Below are positions 35,275 to 45,872 of a stretch of 64,000 bases of DNA, in pieces. The stretch lies in contig NZ_BSNQ01000003.1 of the NCBI RefSeq assembly GCF_030160075.1, positions 1,898,373 to 1,962,372 on the forward strand, given 5' to 3'. This DNA is from Dyella lipolytica (GTDB taxonomy: Bacteria; Pseudomonadota; Gammaproteobacteria; Xanthomonadales; Rhodanobacteraceae). The position numbers and the translations under genes were made by a program. The notes under the pieces are model-generated. The model saw nothing but the letters and a program-made list of their open reading frames with translations. It was not told where the DNA came from and ran no database searches. Numbering within the stretch: position 1 is the stretch's first letter; every line of letters begins with the position of its first letter.

Positions 35275-36923
35275 CGGAAGTCCTCGACCAGGCGCACCGC
35301 AAGCTCCTGCGGCGAACCGGAAAAACTGGCTAGCCGCTCGGCTAGCACGCCATGCACCATGTCTGCGAAGTGATCGCCGGACGACGACTCCACCCAGACC
35401 TGCCCGCCGCGATCATGGATCGCCTGCGCACCCGCCACCGCATCAGTGGCCTTGCCCGCAAATACGATCGCTAGCGCGTCGCGCCCAAACACGTTTGCCG
35501 CCATCGTGAAACTGCTATCGATGGATGGCGCTTGTTCGTTTGCATCCTCGTTGGCGGCGACGAGCTCCACGCGCCCGTCGCGCAGGATGCGCACCTGCTG
35601 CCCGCGCGGCACCAGCACGATCTCGCCCGCGCGTGCGCGCATGCCGGCAACCGCCACTTTCACCGGCAACGCGCTTTGCTTCGCCAGCGATTGGGCCAAT
35701 TGCTCTACCGAATCGTTGCTCTGATGCTGAGTCAACAGGATTGGAAGCTTGAGATCGCCTGGTAATCCCGCCAAAAAAGCGGACAGCGAGCTCTGGCTAT
35801 CGCGCGCTGCGCCCAACACGAGCAAGCGCGCAAAAGCGGTGTTCAGTTCATGCAGGTGCGTTTCCTGCGGTTCGTAGGTTTGCTGAGGAGCAATCGCGTC
35901 CTCGATCGACACTAGCTCAAGACTGATCCCGGGTTCGATCGACAGCGCATGGCCGTCCAGGTGTTCAACGTCAGGCGCCAGATAGTCGGCGGCGCTGACT
36001 TTCTCGATACCAAAATTCTGCTCCGCCATCTTGTCGACTGGAGGAGCGGCGAAGTCATCGTCCTCGACGAAGCTCCATTCCGGTGCGGTCGGCGCAGGCG
36101 TTTGCTGGGCAAGCGTTGCTTTTTCCAACACAGGCGGCGTGATGACTTCATCGTCGAACGAGGACAGCGAAAGGTGGTCCAGATTGGCATGGAAAGCCGG
36201 ACTTTCCTTACGCACCGGCGCCGGCGGCGATGCCGACTCGATCAAGGCGTCGTGTGCCGCCGCAAGCTGCTGGCCGAAGTCGCCATCGTGCAGCGGCGGT
36301 AGTTCATCGCCGGCGTTGTATTTCAGGCCGGAGCCGAACGCTTCGTCGGGGCTGTCGACTGAATCGTCGGAAGCAAGCAGGGCTTCCAGCTCGGCGGCCA
36401 GCGTTTCCGTATCCGGCGCCGAATCGTCGTGCACCAGCGGTATGTCTTCGATCGGGTCGGGTACTAATGCCTGTGCGGACTCCTCCGCTAGCTCAGGCTC
36501 CGCGTGTTGTGCCGTTTCGGCGAAGGATGCAGCCGACGCATCGACTTCGACTTCCCGCGCATGGTCGGGGCGCGGTGGATCGATGGTATCCGCGTTGAGC
36601 GCCTTGGCCACCAGATGACGCGCCCAGCGCGCGCGATCCCAGCCGTCAAGACCACGGCTGGCCTGGGCATCGTTGAACACGACGGGCGTCTTGCCGGATT
36701 CGATCAATCCGTAGATACGGTCAAGCGTGACGTCGTCAACGGCGTCATCGAGATTGACCACCAACACATCGACGCCCGCCTTGCGCAGCTTGGCTTCGTC
36801 GAAACTGCCTAGCGGGCCTTCATACGCGATCTTCGCACCGCACTCGGAGAGTGCCGTGCGCAGATGACTACCCAACTCAGCATCATCGAAGAACAACGCT
36901 ACCGCGGTGATCTTCTCACTCAT
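35271..36923 (-). CDS. CheB-like protein of the Pil-Chp system with degenerate catalytic site
   Basis: A 550-residue protein. The N-terminal receiver-like domain (about 1-110) lacks a normal acidic phospho-site. A long acidic low-complexity linker (about 115-360) follows, then a C-terminal CheB-like domain (about 375-548). The usual GASTGG nucleophile segment reads LGAARDSQSS, the His region is kept (LLTQHQS) and the usual GMGxDG reads FAGKATDAV. Methylesterase activity is doubtful. It sits where chpB lies in other Pil-Chp clusters, overlapping chpA by 8 nt. No methyltransferase PilK is encoded nearby. Confidence 0.82.
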   Translation of the reverse strand: MSEKITAVALFFDDAELGSHLRTALSECGAKIAYEGPLGSFDEAKLRKAGVDVLVVNLDDAVDDVTLDRIYGLIESGKTPVVFNDAQASRGLDGWDRARWARHLVAKALNADTIDPPRPDHAREVEVDASAASFAETAQHAEPELAEESAQALVPDPIEDIPLVHDDSAPDTETLAAELEALLASDDSVDSPDEAFGSGLKYNAGDELPPLHDGDFGQQLAAAHDALIESASPPAPVRKESPAFHANLDHLSLSSFDDEVITPPVLEKATLAQQTPAPTAPEWSFVEDDDFAAPPVDKMAEQNFGIEKVSAADYLAPDVEHLDGHALSIEPGISLELVSIEDAIAPQQTYEPQETHLHELNTAFARLLVLGAARDSQSSLSAFLAGLPGDLKLPILLTQHQSNDSVEQLAQSLAKQSALPVKVAVAGMRARAGEIVLVPRGQQVRILRDGRVELVAANEDANEQAPSIDSSFTMAANVFGRDALAIVFAGKATDAVAGAQAIHDRGGQVWVESSSGDHFADMVHGVLAERLASFSGSPQELAVRLVEDFR

Positions 36924-39900
36924 TCACCGGCTCCTGGGTACGTTGCTCAAGAACTTCGGAGATCTGGGCCAGCAATTCCGCTTCCTGATACGGCTTGCCG
37001 AGGTAACGCTCGACGCCGATATCGAATGCGCGCTGACGATGCTTTTCACCCGTACGCGACGTGATCATGATGATCGGTACGTGGCGGAAACGTGGATCGG
37101 CCTTCATCTGTATCGCCAGCTCGTAACCGTCCATGCGCGGCATTTCGATGTCGAGCAGCATCAAGTCCGGCACGCGCTCGTGCAGTTTCTCGAGCGCATC
37201 GAGGCCGTCTTTGGCGGTTTCCACATCGTATTCATGGCGCTCGAGCACGCGGCCGGTGACCTTGCGCATGGTGATCGAATCGTCGACCACCATGACCAGT
37301 GGTCGCGTATTCACGTCTTCGACGATCGGTGCGGTAGTCGCGTAGTCGAGACCTTCGGCCAGGCGCTGCTCGCGGCGGCTGAGGCCGTGACGTACCAGCG
37401 GTGCCAGATCGAGAATCACCAGCACCGAGCCATCGCCCATGATGGTGGCGCCGAGAATGCCCGGTACCGAACTCACCTGTGGGCCGACCGACTTCACTAC
37501 GATTTCGCGCGAGCCGATCACGGCATCGATGCGGATCGCGGCGCGCAATTCGCCGGCGCGGGTCAGCAGCAGCGGCAGCTGCTCCTCGTCGCCGAGGTGG
37601 GCGGCGGTCAAGCCGAGTAACTCGGCCAGGTCGTGGATACCGTAGTCTTCGCCGTTGTAGTCGAACTGCGGGTTGTCCTCGGCCATCCGCTGCGCCAATT
37701 CCTCCGGACTTATGCGGGCCACGCCCTGCACCGACGTCATCGGAATGGCGAAGTTGGATTCGCCGATGCGCACGATGATCGCCTGCGTCACCGCGAGGGT
37801 AAACGGCAGGCGCAGCACGAAGGTCGTGCCTTCACCCTGACGCGATTCGATAGCCAGCGAACCACCCAGCAACTTGATCTCGTTGGCCACCACGTCCATA
37901 CCCACGCCGCGACCGGCGAGCTGGGTAACGGTACTGGCAGTGGAGAAGCCAGTCTGAGTGATCAGCGCTAGCAATTGGTCGTCGCTGAGTCGGGTTTCCG
38001 GACGCACCAGGCCACGTTCGATGGCGCGCTTGCGGATCGCCTCACGGTCCAGTCCGCGGCCATCGTCGCTGACGCGCACCACCACTTCGGTGGCTTCGCG
38101 TGCCACGCGGATGCGCACCGCCCCCTCTTCCGACTTCTTCGCCTTGCGACGTTCTGCCGGAGATTCGATACCGTGTGCCACTGCGTTGCGCAGCATGTGC
38201 TCGAACGGAGCTTTGATACGGTCGAGCAAGTTGCGGTCCATCTCGCCATGCGCGCCTTCCACATACAGCTGGGCGCTCTTGCCTTCTTCCTGAGCCGCCT
38301 GACGCAAGGTACGGCGCAGGTTCGGCACCATGGTGTCGAACGGCAGCATGCGTGTGCGAAGCAGACCTTCCTGCAGTTCCGAACTCACGCGCGACTGCTG
38401 AATCAGCAGCGTTTCCGCCTGGCGAGTGAGTTCGTCCAGCATGTTCTGAATCGACACCAAGTCCGATACCGATTCGGCCAGTGCACGTGAGTACTGCTGC
38501 AACTGCGAGAAGCGGTCGAGCTCGAGCGGATCGAACACGCCGATGCCGGCTTCGCGGTGCTCGCGCTGGAAGCGCGCGATGATCTGCGCTTCGGTTTCGA
38601 TTTCCAGCATGCGCAGCTGGCCGCGGAGACGTGCGACGGTCTGTTCCAGTTCGACCAGGTTGAAGCGGTAGGCGGAGACCTGCTGCTCCAGACGCGAACG
38701 GTAGATCGCCACTTCGCCGGCGTTGTTGACGAGGTTGTCGAGCAGGTCTGCGCGTACGCGGATCTGCTCTTGCGCGGTGCGACCCACCTCTTCCGGATGC
38801 GACTCTTCGTCAGGAAGCAGCGAGGGCAGATCCACGTCGGGCATCGGCGGCGACACGGGCGCCTGGGCTGCAGGCTCGGCAGCGGCGGCGTGTTTACTCT
38901 CCTCACCACCCAGCAAGCGGTCGATCATCGCCTGCGGATAAGCGATCGCTTTGCCCTGCGACACTCGCTGCACGAGGCCGTGCATCTGGTCGAAGGCGGC
39001 TTCGAGCGTGCCGATCAGCGGACCGGTGCGTTGCGGGTCGATACCGTGCGAGCGTTCGAGCAAGGTTTCGATGGCATGGCTGAGATCGCCCACCGGCGTG
39101 AGACCGGCGATGCGCGCGCCACCCTTCAGGGTATGCAGGGCGCGTAGCAGTCCTGCCATATGCGCGACTTCGGTCGGCTCGGCGTGCCACTGAGCCAGCA
39201 CACCGTCGGCGTCGTCGAGAATCTCGCGAGCTTCTTCGCTGAAGATTTCCAGCAAGTCGGGATCGATGTGACCGAAACTCATCAGCTCGCCGGCCGGAAC
39301 AGCTTCGACCGCTTCGTGAGTAGCCTCGATCTCGGCGACGGGTTCCTCTTCGTGCGGAATCTGCGCAACCGGTTCGATCGGTTCGTTGGCAGCAACCTGC
39401 TCGACATCCGGCTCGACGTGGTGCTCGACCAGCGCTACGGTTTCGACAGGCGTCGCTGCGGCAGGAGCCGGCTGTTCGGGCTCCAGCGCTTCGAGGCTGG
39501 CGAGCAGCGCGGCGAACTCTTCGTCTTCGGTACTGGATGCATGGCCTTCGTGAACCACGGGCGCTACATCGGCCGGCTCACCCGTCTCGTGCTCGGCAAG
39601 TGCGGCGAGCAGCTCGGCGGTGTAGTCGTCGGTAGCGGCAGCGGGTTCCGCAGCATCGGCGACGATGACAGGCGCTTCCTCTTCGACCGCCGGAGCGGCT
39701 TCGAGATGTTCCGGCTCGACGTCGAGCGGTTCGAACACCACGTGCGCCATCTGCGGTTCGGGCTGGTGGTCGCGCAGTTCGTCAAGGCGTGCGATGAGAG
39801 CGGAAGCATCCGGCAACTGCGGATGATCGGTATCGAATTGCGCCATCACTTCGTCGACGACATCCGCACTCTGACGCAGCAGGCGAACGCCCTCGCTGGA

Positions 39901-42729
39901 CAGCGGCTGACCGGCGGCGCGCAGACGCTTGAGCAGGCTTTCCAGCGGCGACAGCAGATGGATCAACAGCGGGATGTCGACCATCGCAATGGCGCCGTGC
40001 AAGGTATGCACAGCGCGCAGCAGGCCATCGTCAACCGGCAATTCGCCGTCGGAGAAGTCCACTGCGTTGCGAATAGTCTGCAGGTACTGGGCGACTTCGC
40101 TGCGCAGGATTTCCAGCAGCACGGGATCCACCGGCGGCAACACCGGCGTGTAAATCGCTTCGGCGAACGACGCGACCTTTGGTTCGTCGACAGATTGCGT
40201 TGCCGCGACGGATGCATCGGTGTGCGCCGCTGACGGGATGGCGTCGATCACCGCGTCCACGCGCGGGACGCGACGGCGCACCACACGGCGTACGGTCTCG
40301 GTAGCGCCGGACGCGAACTGTTCGATGCTGGCTTGCTCGCCGGCGGCTAGCTGATCGGCGGCATGCATGATCGCGCTGAGCGGCGCGTTCGGCACCGTGC
40401 CGTCCTTCAGCATCGACAACAGCTGCGGCAAGGCGTCGATGGCGTGACCGACCACGGCCTGTACACCTTCGTGCGGCTGGATGGTGCCGTCCAGCACGCG
40501 GTTGAGCATGTTCTCCACGCGCCAGGAGAATTCGCCCAGCGTGCTGGCGCCGACCAGGCGACCCGAACCCTTCAGGGTGTGGAAGGAACGCCGGATCGAC
40601 GTGAGTTCGCCGATATGGCTCGGATCGGCCATCCAAACCTGCTGCGCATGGCGCAGGCTGTTGATCTCTTCCTGCATTTCTTCCAGGAAGATCTCGCGGA
40701 TATCGTCGTCGATGCCTTCGGTACTTACCTGGAAACCGGCACCGGCTGCCAGCGGATCGGCGGCGGAAACCTGTTCCTCGATTTCTTCCTCGACCTCGAT
40801 CCAGTCGCCGCCTTCGTCGGACGACGCACTGCCCAGACCGGTTTCGGTCTCGACCAGATGCAGACCGGTCAGATCGTGCGCCAATGGCGACGGTGTCTCG
40901 CTGCTGCCGATAAACAGCTCGCTCGCATCGTCGCCGTAAGCCAGGCTGACGGATTCGTTCAACGCCAGCGCAGGTGCTTCGGTGTGCGTTTCCGCCACAG
41001 GCTCCGGCATTTCCTTGGCCTGCGGTGGCGGCCAATAGCCCAGTCCGCCCAGGCTGTGTTCGGCGACGTCCAGGATGTGTTCGAGCCCGCCGCGATGTTC
41101 GCGGGCGGCCTCGAGGTAATACTCCAGCGCTGCCAAGGCGTCGGCGAGCTGATCCATCTGCGCGCTGCTGGGCACGCGTTGATCCACACACAGTTCGTTG
41201 CCGATGAAACGGCCTACGCCTTCGGCGATCAGCGCCGGGCGTGGCGAAGAAAGCATGCGCATCGCGCCGGCCACTTCGTCCATGAGGGCAGGCATGCCGC
41301 TCAGCTGATCGTGATGCCAGCCCGATTCCACAAACGCAACAATGCCATTCTTGACCTTGCCGGCATTGGCGACGGCCTCGCTCATCAGCGTGGCGAGAAT
41401 GTGGCGCGCCTCGCTGCGCGGCAGCATGCTGGTGGGTTGCTCTTCGACCGACTCGCTCTCTGCACCAAGGCTTTCGATGTGATCATCGAGCGACGCTTCG
41501 ACGTACAGCAGCGCACCGGCGACATCCAGCAGCGATTCCTCGTCGGGGCTGCGCAGGCGACCTGCCATTTCCTCGAGGACGCGGCGCTGTTCGTTAATGA
41601 CACGGCGCGGCACATTGAGCGCGAGCATGCCCAGCGTATCGCCGACACGCTCAAGCACTTCGGCTTGTGCATTCAGATGCGTCGGATCGGCGTCGGCCTG
41701 ACGCAGGAACAGATCCAGCGCTTCTTTCACGCGCAGCAGATCGTCCTTCAGCGCGCGCGCCACGGAATCGAGCAAAGCCCGATTGTGGCCGGTCATCGAA
41801 CCGCGGGCGTGCTCCAGCTCGTTGGCGTCAGGCACCAGACCGTCGAGATTGTAGGTCTGCGCAAGTTGCACCATCTGCGGACTGCGCTGCTTGGACTGCG
41901 CCACGATGTACAGCAGCTTGCGCGCCAGATCGTCGGCATCGCCGCCCTGCAGGCTTTCCTCGCCCTGTTCGATCAACTGGCGGATGCTGCGGTCGACGCG
42001 GCCAATCAGTTGGCGGATTTCCGCGGCATGATTTTTCAGCATGCCTTGATCGAGGCCTTCCATGACTCCGCTGGCGATCCACCACAGGCGACGGCCTGGC
42101 GTGGTAACGCAACGCGCGGCAATCGCGTTGAGCGTGTTGCGCATACCAGCGAGTTGGTGCGCAGCGCCCTGTCCGCGGAACCAGGCCAGCATCTGCTGCT
42201 GGAAACGCAGGCGCAGCTCGGCGATTTCGCTCCGGTGGCGCTGCGCATCCGCCGCGCTGGCCGCGGCGGGAGCATGCGCAGGAAGCGCGATATCGAGATT
42301 GGGAGTGAACAGGGCCGATTCGCTCAACGCGTCCTGATCGCGACTGGCGCGCAGTTCGTTGAGCAACGGCAACAGTACGACCGGTACGTCGCGATGGCCG
42401 CTGGCCAGGCGCTCGAGGTAATCGGGCAATTGCACCAGGCCGCGCATCAGCGCGGTATAGGCATCCTCGCGATGGCGTACATGGTCTTCGAGCAGCGAGA
42501 TGGAGAGTGTTTCCATCTCTTCGGCAACCATCGCGGCGCCATACAGCTCGACCATGCGCAGCGTGCCTTGCACCTGGTGCAAGTTGTCTGCACAAGCGCG
42601 CATGACATCGCGCTCGCCGGGATTGTCGACGTACGACTCTAGCGCCTGACGTGCGAGCGCAAGCGTCTCGTCAAGCTCGGGCTTGACCCATTGCAGGGTT
42701 GTGAAATCGATGTGGTCTTGAAGTCTCAT
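36916..42729 (-). CDS. chpA: ChpA/PilL: multi-Hpt CheA-type kinase with C-terminal receiver
   Basis: Hub kinase of the pilus chemosensory system, 1937 residues. Hpt-like His sites are visible near residue 50 (HQVQG, atypical), 713 (FHTLKGSGRL), 905 (VHTLHGA) and 1196 (LHTLKGGAR), separated by acidic linkers. The CheA dimerisation helices and ATPase come next, with NAVAHGIE near 1515, SDDGRGLD near 1555 and GRGVGMDVV near 1600. A CheW-like domain and a receiver (Asp near 1858 in LMLLDIEMPRMDG) complete it. It controls pilus extension and retraction through PilG and PilH. Gene order supports the name. Confidence 0.95.
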   Translation of the reverse strand: MRLQDHIDFTTLQWVKPELDETLALARQALESYVDNPGERDVMRACADNLHQVQGTLRMVELYGAAMVAEEMETLSISLLEDHVRHREDAYTALMRGLVQLPDYLERLASGHRDVPVVLLPLLNELRASRDQDALSESALFTPNLDIALPAHAPAAASAADAQRHRSEIAELRLRFQQQMLAWFRGQGAAHQLAGMRNTLNAIAARCVTTPGRRLWWIASGVMEGLDQGMLKNHAAEIRQLIGRVDRSIRQLIEQGEESLQGGDADDLARKLLYIVAQSKQRSPQMVQLAQTYNLDGLVPDANELEHARGSMTGHNRALLDSVARALKDDLLRVKEALDLFLRQADADPTHLNAQAEVLERVGDTLGMLALNVPRRVINEQRRVLEEMAGRLRSPDEESLLDVAGALLYVEASLDDHIESLGAESESVEEQPTSMLPRSEARHILATLMSEAVANAGKVKNGIVAFVESGWHHDQLSGMPALMDEVAGAMRMLSSPRPALIAEGVGRFIGNELCVDQRVPSSAQMDQLADALAALEYYLEAAREHRGGLEHILDVAEHSLGGLGYWPPPQAKEMPEPVAETHTEAPALALNESVSLAYGDDASELFIGSSETPSPLAHDLTGLHLVETETGLGSASSDEGGDWIEVEEEIEEQVSAADPLAAGAGFQVSTEGIDDDIREIFLEEMQEEINSLRHAQQVWMADPSHIGELTSIRRSFHTLKGSGRLVGASTLGEFSWRVENMLNRVLDGTIQPHEGVQAVVGHAIDALPQLLSMLKDGTVPNAPLSAIMHAADQLAAGEQASIEQFASGATETVRRVVRRRVPRVDAVIDAIPSAAHTDASVAATQSVDEPKVASFAEAIYTPVLPPVDPVLLEILRSEVAQYLQTIRNAVDFSDGELPVDDGLLRAVHTLHGAIAMVDIPLLIHLLSPLESLLKRLRAAGQPLSSEGVRLLRQSADVVDEVMAQFDTDHPQLPDASALIARLDELRDHQPEPQMAHVVFEPLDVEPEHLEAAPAVEEEAPVIVADAAEPAAATDDYTAELLAALAEHETGEPADVAPVVHEGHASSTEDEEFAALLASLEALEPEQPAPAAATPVETVALVEHHVEPDVEQVAANEPIEPVAQIPHEEEPVAEIEATHEAVEAVPAGELMSFGHIDPDLLEIFSEEAREILDDADGVLAQWHAEPTEVAHMAGLLRALHTLKGGARIAGLTPVGDLSHAIETLLERSHGIDPQRTGPLIGTLEAAFDQMHGLVQRVSQGKAIAYPQAMIDRLLGGEESKHAAAAEPAAQAPVSPPMPDVDLPSLLPDEESHPEEVGRTAQEQIRVRADLLDNLVNNAGEVAIYRSRLEQQVSAYRFNLVELEQTVARLRGQLRMLEIETEAQIIARFQREHREAGIGVFDPLELDRFSQLQQYSRALAESVSDLVSIQNMLDELTRQAETLLIQQSRVSSELQEGLLRTRMLPFDTMVPNLRRTLRQAAQEEGKSAQLYVEGAHGEMDRNLLDRIKAPFEHMLRNAVAHGIESPAERRKAKKSEEGAVRIRVAREATEVVVRVSDDGRGLDREAIRKRAIERGLVRPETRLSDDQLLALITQTGFSTASTVTQLAGRGVGMDVVANEIKLLGGSLAIESRQGEGTTFVLRLPFTLAVTQAIIVRIGESNFAIPMTSVQGVARISPEELAQRMAEDNPQFDYNGEDYGIHDLAELLGLTAAHLGDEEQLPLLLTRAGELRAAIRIDAVIGSREIVVKSVGPQVSSVPGILGATIMGDGSVLVILDLAPLVRHGLSRREQRLAEGLDYATTAPIVEDVNTRPLVMVVDDSITMRKVTGRVLERHEYDVETAKDGLDALEKLHERVPDLMLLDIEMPRMDGYELAIQMKADPRFRHVPIIMITSRTGEKHRQRAFDIGVERYLGKPYQEAELLAQISEVLEQRTQEPVNE

Positions 42730-42802
42730 GCGCCCCCCTCAGCGGCTGCGCTTTTTGCGCATCACGCAACCGTCGAGGTTGCCCTCTTGTTATGGCCCGA
42801 TG

Positions 42803-44836
42803 TCAACCCGGCAACTTGAAGTGCGCCACGGAACGACGCAAATCGCTTGCCAACTGTGCCAAGTAACCAATCGATTCCGCCGTCTGGCTTGCGCCCTGCG
42901 ACGTCTGCGACGTGATTTCCTGGATCGCGTTCATGGATTGTGAAATATCCGTTGCAGCGATGGATTGCTGGCGTGCGGCGGTGGAGATGTTCTGAATCAG
43001 TGCGGACAAATCGTGCGAAACGCGTTCGATGTCGCCCAGCGCGCTACCGGCGTCTTCCGCCTTGCGTGCACCGGCCACCACTTCGGCGGTGGTCTGCTCC
43101 ATCGAGTTCACCGCTTCGTTGGTGTCGGACTGAATCGTCTGCACAAGCGTTTCGATTCGCTTCGTAGCGCTCGCGGAACGTTCCGCGAGGCGCTGCACTT
43201 CGTCCGCCACCACCGCGAAACCTCGGCCTGCTTCGCCGGCGGAGGCCGCCTGAATGGCAGCGTTCAAAGCGAGGATGTTGGTCTGTTCGGCAATGTCGTT
43301 GATCAGTTCCACGATGGAGCCGATCTCTTGCGAGGATTCACCCAGGCGCTTAATACGCTTGGACGTTTCCTGGATCTGGTCGCGGATGGAGTCCATCCCG
43401 GAGATCGTCTCTCGCACCACTTCGGCACCGTGCGACGCGATTTGCACCGAGCGTTCGGCTACATCGGCCGACTCGGCGGAGTTCTTCGACACGTTGTCCA
43501 TCGAGCTGGCGATCTGGTTGATCGCGGTGGTCGCCGTGCTGATGCGGTGTGCCTGATTCTGCGCCGCATCGGCCAGATGGCGAGCGGTGGTCTGCGTTTC
43601 CTGCGCCGACGAAGACACCTGTTCGGATGTCTCGTTGATGGTGGTCACCAGGGTGCGCAACTCGTCGATAGCGTAGTTCACCGAGTCGGCGATGGCGCCC
43701 GTGATGTCTTCCGACACCGTGGTTTTTACGGTCAAGTCACCTTCGGCGAGCGAACCCATTTCGTCCAGCAGGCGCATGATGGCCTCCTGGTTACGCTGGT
43801 TGAGTTCGGTACTCTCGCGGAAGCGGCGGCGCTGGTCGCCCACCAGCTGAATAACCAGCAAGATGGCGAAAGCTACGGCACCGATGGCGCCGACCACACC
43901 CCAACCCACGTTCGGGAAGAGGCGGCGCAGCGGCAGCTGGCCGATCTGATCGGCCACGTCGTTCGCACGCAACAGCACGTTGGACGAATCCAGCGAGGCT
44001 TGGTTACCTGCGCTCTTCGTTTCGGCGATATTGCTGGCCGCGGCGACCAGTTTCGATACCGGGTCGTTGAGCTTGTCCCACTCGACCTGCATTTCGGAAA
44101 GAATCTTGCGTGCATTGGCGTCGCCCAGCTGCTGCACGCCCATGGCCTGGTTGCCTTGCAGCAAACCCTTCAGCACTTCGCCGTAGGCCTGGGCGTCGCG
44201 CGAAAGACCGTCCGCTGAAGCCTGTTCGGATTCGCCGCCCTGCAACACTTCCTGCACACGACCGGTAATACGAGTGGCCAGCAACATCTGGCGCGAGGCG
44301 CCGAGCATTTCGTCTGCGCTCGTACCCTTGCGCTGCTGCAGGATGTTGACCACCTGCTCCATATTGGAGTTCAGCAGCGGCAGCTGCTTGGAAAGATCAT
44401 CGGCGCGCTGCGACGAATCGAGCACCACCGCCTTGTTGGAGAGAATCTTGCCGATGTCGCCGTCAAGCGATTTCCACGCGTCGGCCAGTTTGCTGACGGA
44501 ACGACCCGTCGTGGTCGCGTTCTTGTCGGCATAGGGCTTCATGCCCGTCTTGCTGTCGCCGTTGACCAGGCGTTGCACCGCCGAGTCGATGGTGTCGCGC
44601 GCGTTTTCAAGTTCGGCGAAAGAGTCGGGATTACCGCCCGACGCTTCCAGCGCGTACTTTGCCGTCTGCTGCGACAACACCTGGATCTGCGTCGTCAACG
44701 AGATCGCCTGGCGGTCCTCGCCGTTCTTGAGGTTGAGTAGAACGAAGTCGATGGCCGCGAAGCCGATCGAAATCACCAGCAGGACAATGAGGATGGTGTA
44801 ACCCCGTTCCCTGCCGACGCCCCCTGTAGTGCTCAT
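42803..44836 (-). CDS. pilJ: Type IV pilus chemoreceptor PilJ
   Basis: Methyl-accepting chemotaxis protein of 677 residues. The ATG at 44836 is preferred because GAGG lies 8 nt before it; a GTG three codons earlier also fits. Helix 1 lies at about 13-36, a periplasmic PilJ-type helical domain runs to about 320, helix 2 is near 325-345, then HAMP, and the signalling tip [24 protein letters not shown]. It passes the pilus contact signal to ChpA through PilI. pilK, which methylates PilJ in P. aeruginosa, is not between pilJ and chpA. Confidence 0.95.
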   Translation of the reverse strand: MSTTGGVGRERGYTILIVLLVISIGFAAIDFVLLNLKNGEDRQAISLTTQIQVLSQQTAKYALEASGGNPDSFAELENARDTIDSAVQRLVNGDSKTGMKPYADKNATTTGRSVSKLADAWKSLDGDIGKILSNKAVVLDSSQRADDLSKQLPLLNSNMEQVVNILQQRKGTSADEMLGASRQMLLATRITGRVQEVLQGGESEQASADGLSRDAQAYGEVLKGLLQGNQAMGVQQLGDANARKILSEMQVEWDKLNDPVSKLVAAASNIAETKSAGNQASLDSSNVLLRANDVADQIGQLPLRRLFPNVGWGVVGAIGAVAFAILLVIQLVGDQRRRFRESTELNQRNQEAIMRLLDEMGSLAEGDLTVKTTVSEDITGAIADSVNYAIDELRTLVTTINETSEQVSSSAQETQTTARHLADAAQNQAHRISTATTAINQIASSMDNVSKNSAESADVAERSVQIASHGAEVVRETISGMDSIRDQIQETSKRIKRLGESSQEIGSIVELINDIAEQTNILALNAAIQAASAGEAGRGFAVVADEVQRLAERSASATKRIETLVQTIQSDTNEAVNSMEQTTAEVVAGARKAEDAGSALGDIERVSHDLSALIQNISTAARQQSIAATDISQSMNAIQEITSQTSQGASQTAESIGYLAQLASDLRRSVAHFKLPG

Positions 44837-44909
44837 GATCTTCACCTCATCCGTCTACTGCACACCAGCTGCAACACATGCCAGTTCATAAAAATTCTGC
44901 CGCAACCCA

Positions 44910-45461
44910 TCAGGCGGCCGCCTGACGAAAATCGGGTGCGCGCACCAATCTGCCCATGCTGAACAGCGCCAAATGCTGTCCGTCCACATCCACGCGGTCG
45001 TCGACGAAGCGGGCAAGCCGCGGATCGTCTTCGGGTTCGGCACCGCGACGCTGCTCCACATCCACCGTGCGCTGCCCGAACACTTCGTCCACCAGCAAAG
45101 CCACGTTGCCGCTGCCCTGCCGTACCACGAGCAAACGGGTACGCTCGGAATGCTGAGTGCGCTCGCTAAACAGGAAACGAGCCATATCGATCACCGGCAC
45201 CAGGTTGCCGCGCACGTTCGCCACACCCAGCAACCACGGCTTAGTGCCGGGCACCGGCGTGAGCGTCGGTACGGCCAACAGTTCGTTGATCTCTTCGATG
45301 CCGCTGACGAACAGGCGATTGCCCGCGCGATAACCGATACCGCGCCACAGGCCCGGAGCTTCCATTCGCTCTTGCCCACCGGAAGCGTGCGCCAGCGAAA
45401 GCCGCTCGTAGCGGGCGAGAATCTCGAAGGGTGTCTGAGGGGTGGCGGCTGTCGCGTTCAT
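44910..45461 (-). CDS. pilI: CheW-type adaptor PilI
   Basis: A 183-residue CheW-domain protein joining PilJ to ChpA. The CheW fold runs from about residue 40 with IEEINELLAVPTLTPVPGTKPWLLG and RGNLVPVIDM. The ATG at 45461 follows GAGG by 5 nt; a GTG two codons earlier is the alternative. Between pilH and pilJ, as in other gammaproteobacterial clusters. Confidence 0.93.
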   Translation of the reverse strand: MNATAATPQTPFEILARYERLSLAHASGGQERMEAPGLWRGIGYRAGNRLFVSGIEEINELLAVPTLTPVPGTKPWLLGVANVRGNLVPVIDMARFLFSERTQHSERTRLLVVRQGSGNVALLVDEVFGQRTVDVEQRRGAEPEDDPRLARFVDDRVDVDGQHLALFSMGRLVRAPDFRQAAA

Positions 45462-45468
45462 GCTCACC

Positions 45469-45840
45469 TCACGCCGCCCTCGGCAGCAGCTCGTCGATAC
45501 ATGCCAAAAGTTCCTTCTCGTTCACCGGTTTGGTGATGAAGGCTTTCGCTCCCTGGCGCATACCCCAAACACGATCGGTTTCCATCGACTTGGTGGTGAT
45601 GATCACGATCGGCACGCCGGCGGTTACGGGGTCGCGCGTAAGGGTGCGCGTCGCCTGAAACCCGTTCATGCCAGGCATGATGACGTCCATGATCACGAGA
45701 TCAGGCTGGGTGGCGCGTACGCGCTCGATGCCGTCTTCAGCATTGTTGACGGCATCGACGCGATGACCCGCACGCTCGAGCAGCGTAGTGAATACGCGCA
45801 CGTCGGTCGGCGAATCGTCAATGATGAGGATGTTGGCCAC
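45469..45840 (-). CDS. pilH: Response regulator PilH
   Basis: A stand-alone receiver of 123 residues from a GTG start at 45840 (VANILIIDDSPTD), with a G-rich ribosome site just upstream. The acidic pair DD, phospho-acceptor Asp in LVIMDVIMPGMNGFQA, and Lys in FITKPV are present. In P. aeruginosa PilH opposes PilG and promotes retraction through PilT/PilU. The frame extends 9 codons further upstream, but homology fixes the shorter form. Confidence 0.93.
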   Translation of the reverse strand: MANILIIDDSPTDVRVFTTLLERAGHRVDAVNNAEDGIERVRATQPDLVIMDVIMPGMNGFQATRTLTRDPVTAGVPIVIITTKSMETDRVWGMRQGAKAFITKPVNEKELLACIDELLPRAA

Positions 45841-45872
45841 AGCTCCCCCTTTAGAGCTTGTAGTCACTGGTC

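Noticed and set aside
39160..40233. Plus-strand open frame of 357 codons
   Set aside because: Antisense to chpA; the reading is rich in Phe/Arg/Gly repeats that reflect the complementary acidic linker.
40363..42642. Plus-strand open frame of 759 codons
   Set aside because: Entirely antisense to chpA; no family blocks and shadow-like composition.
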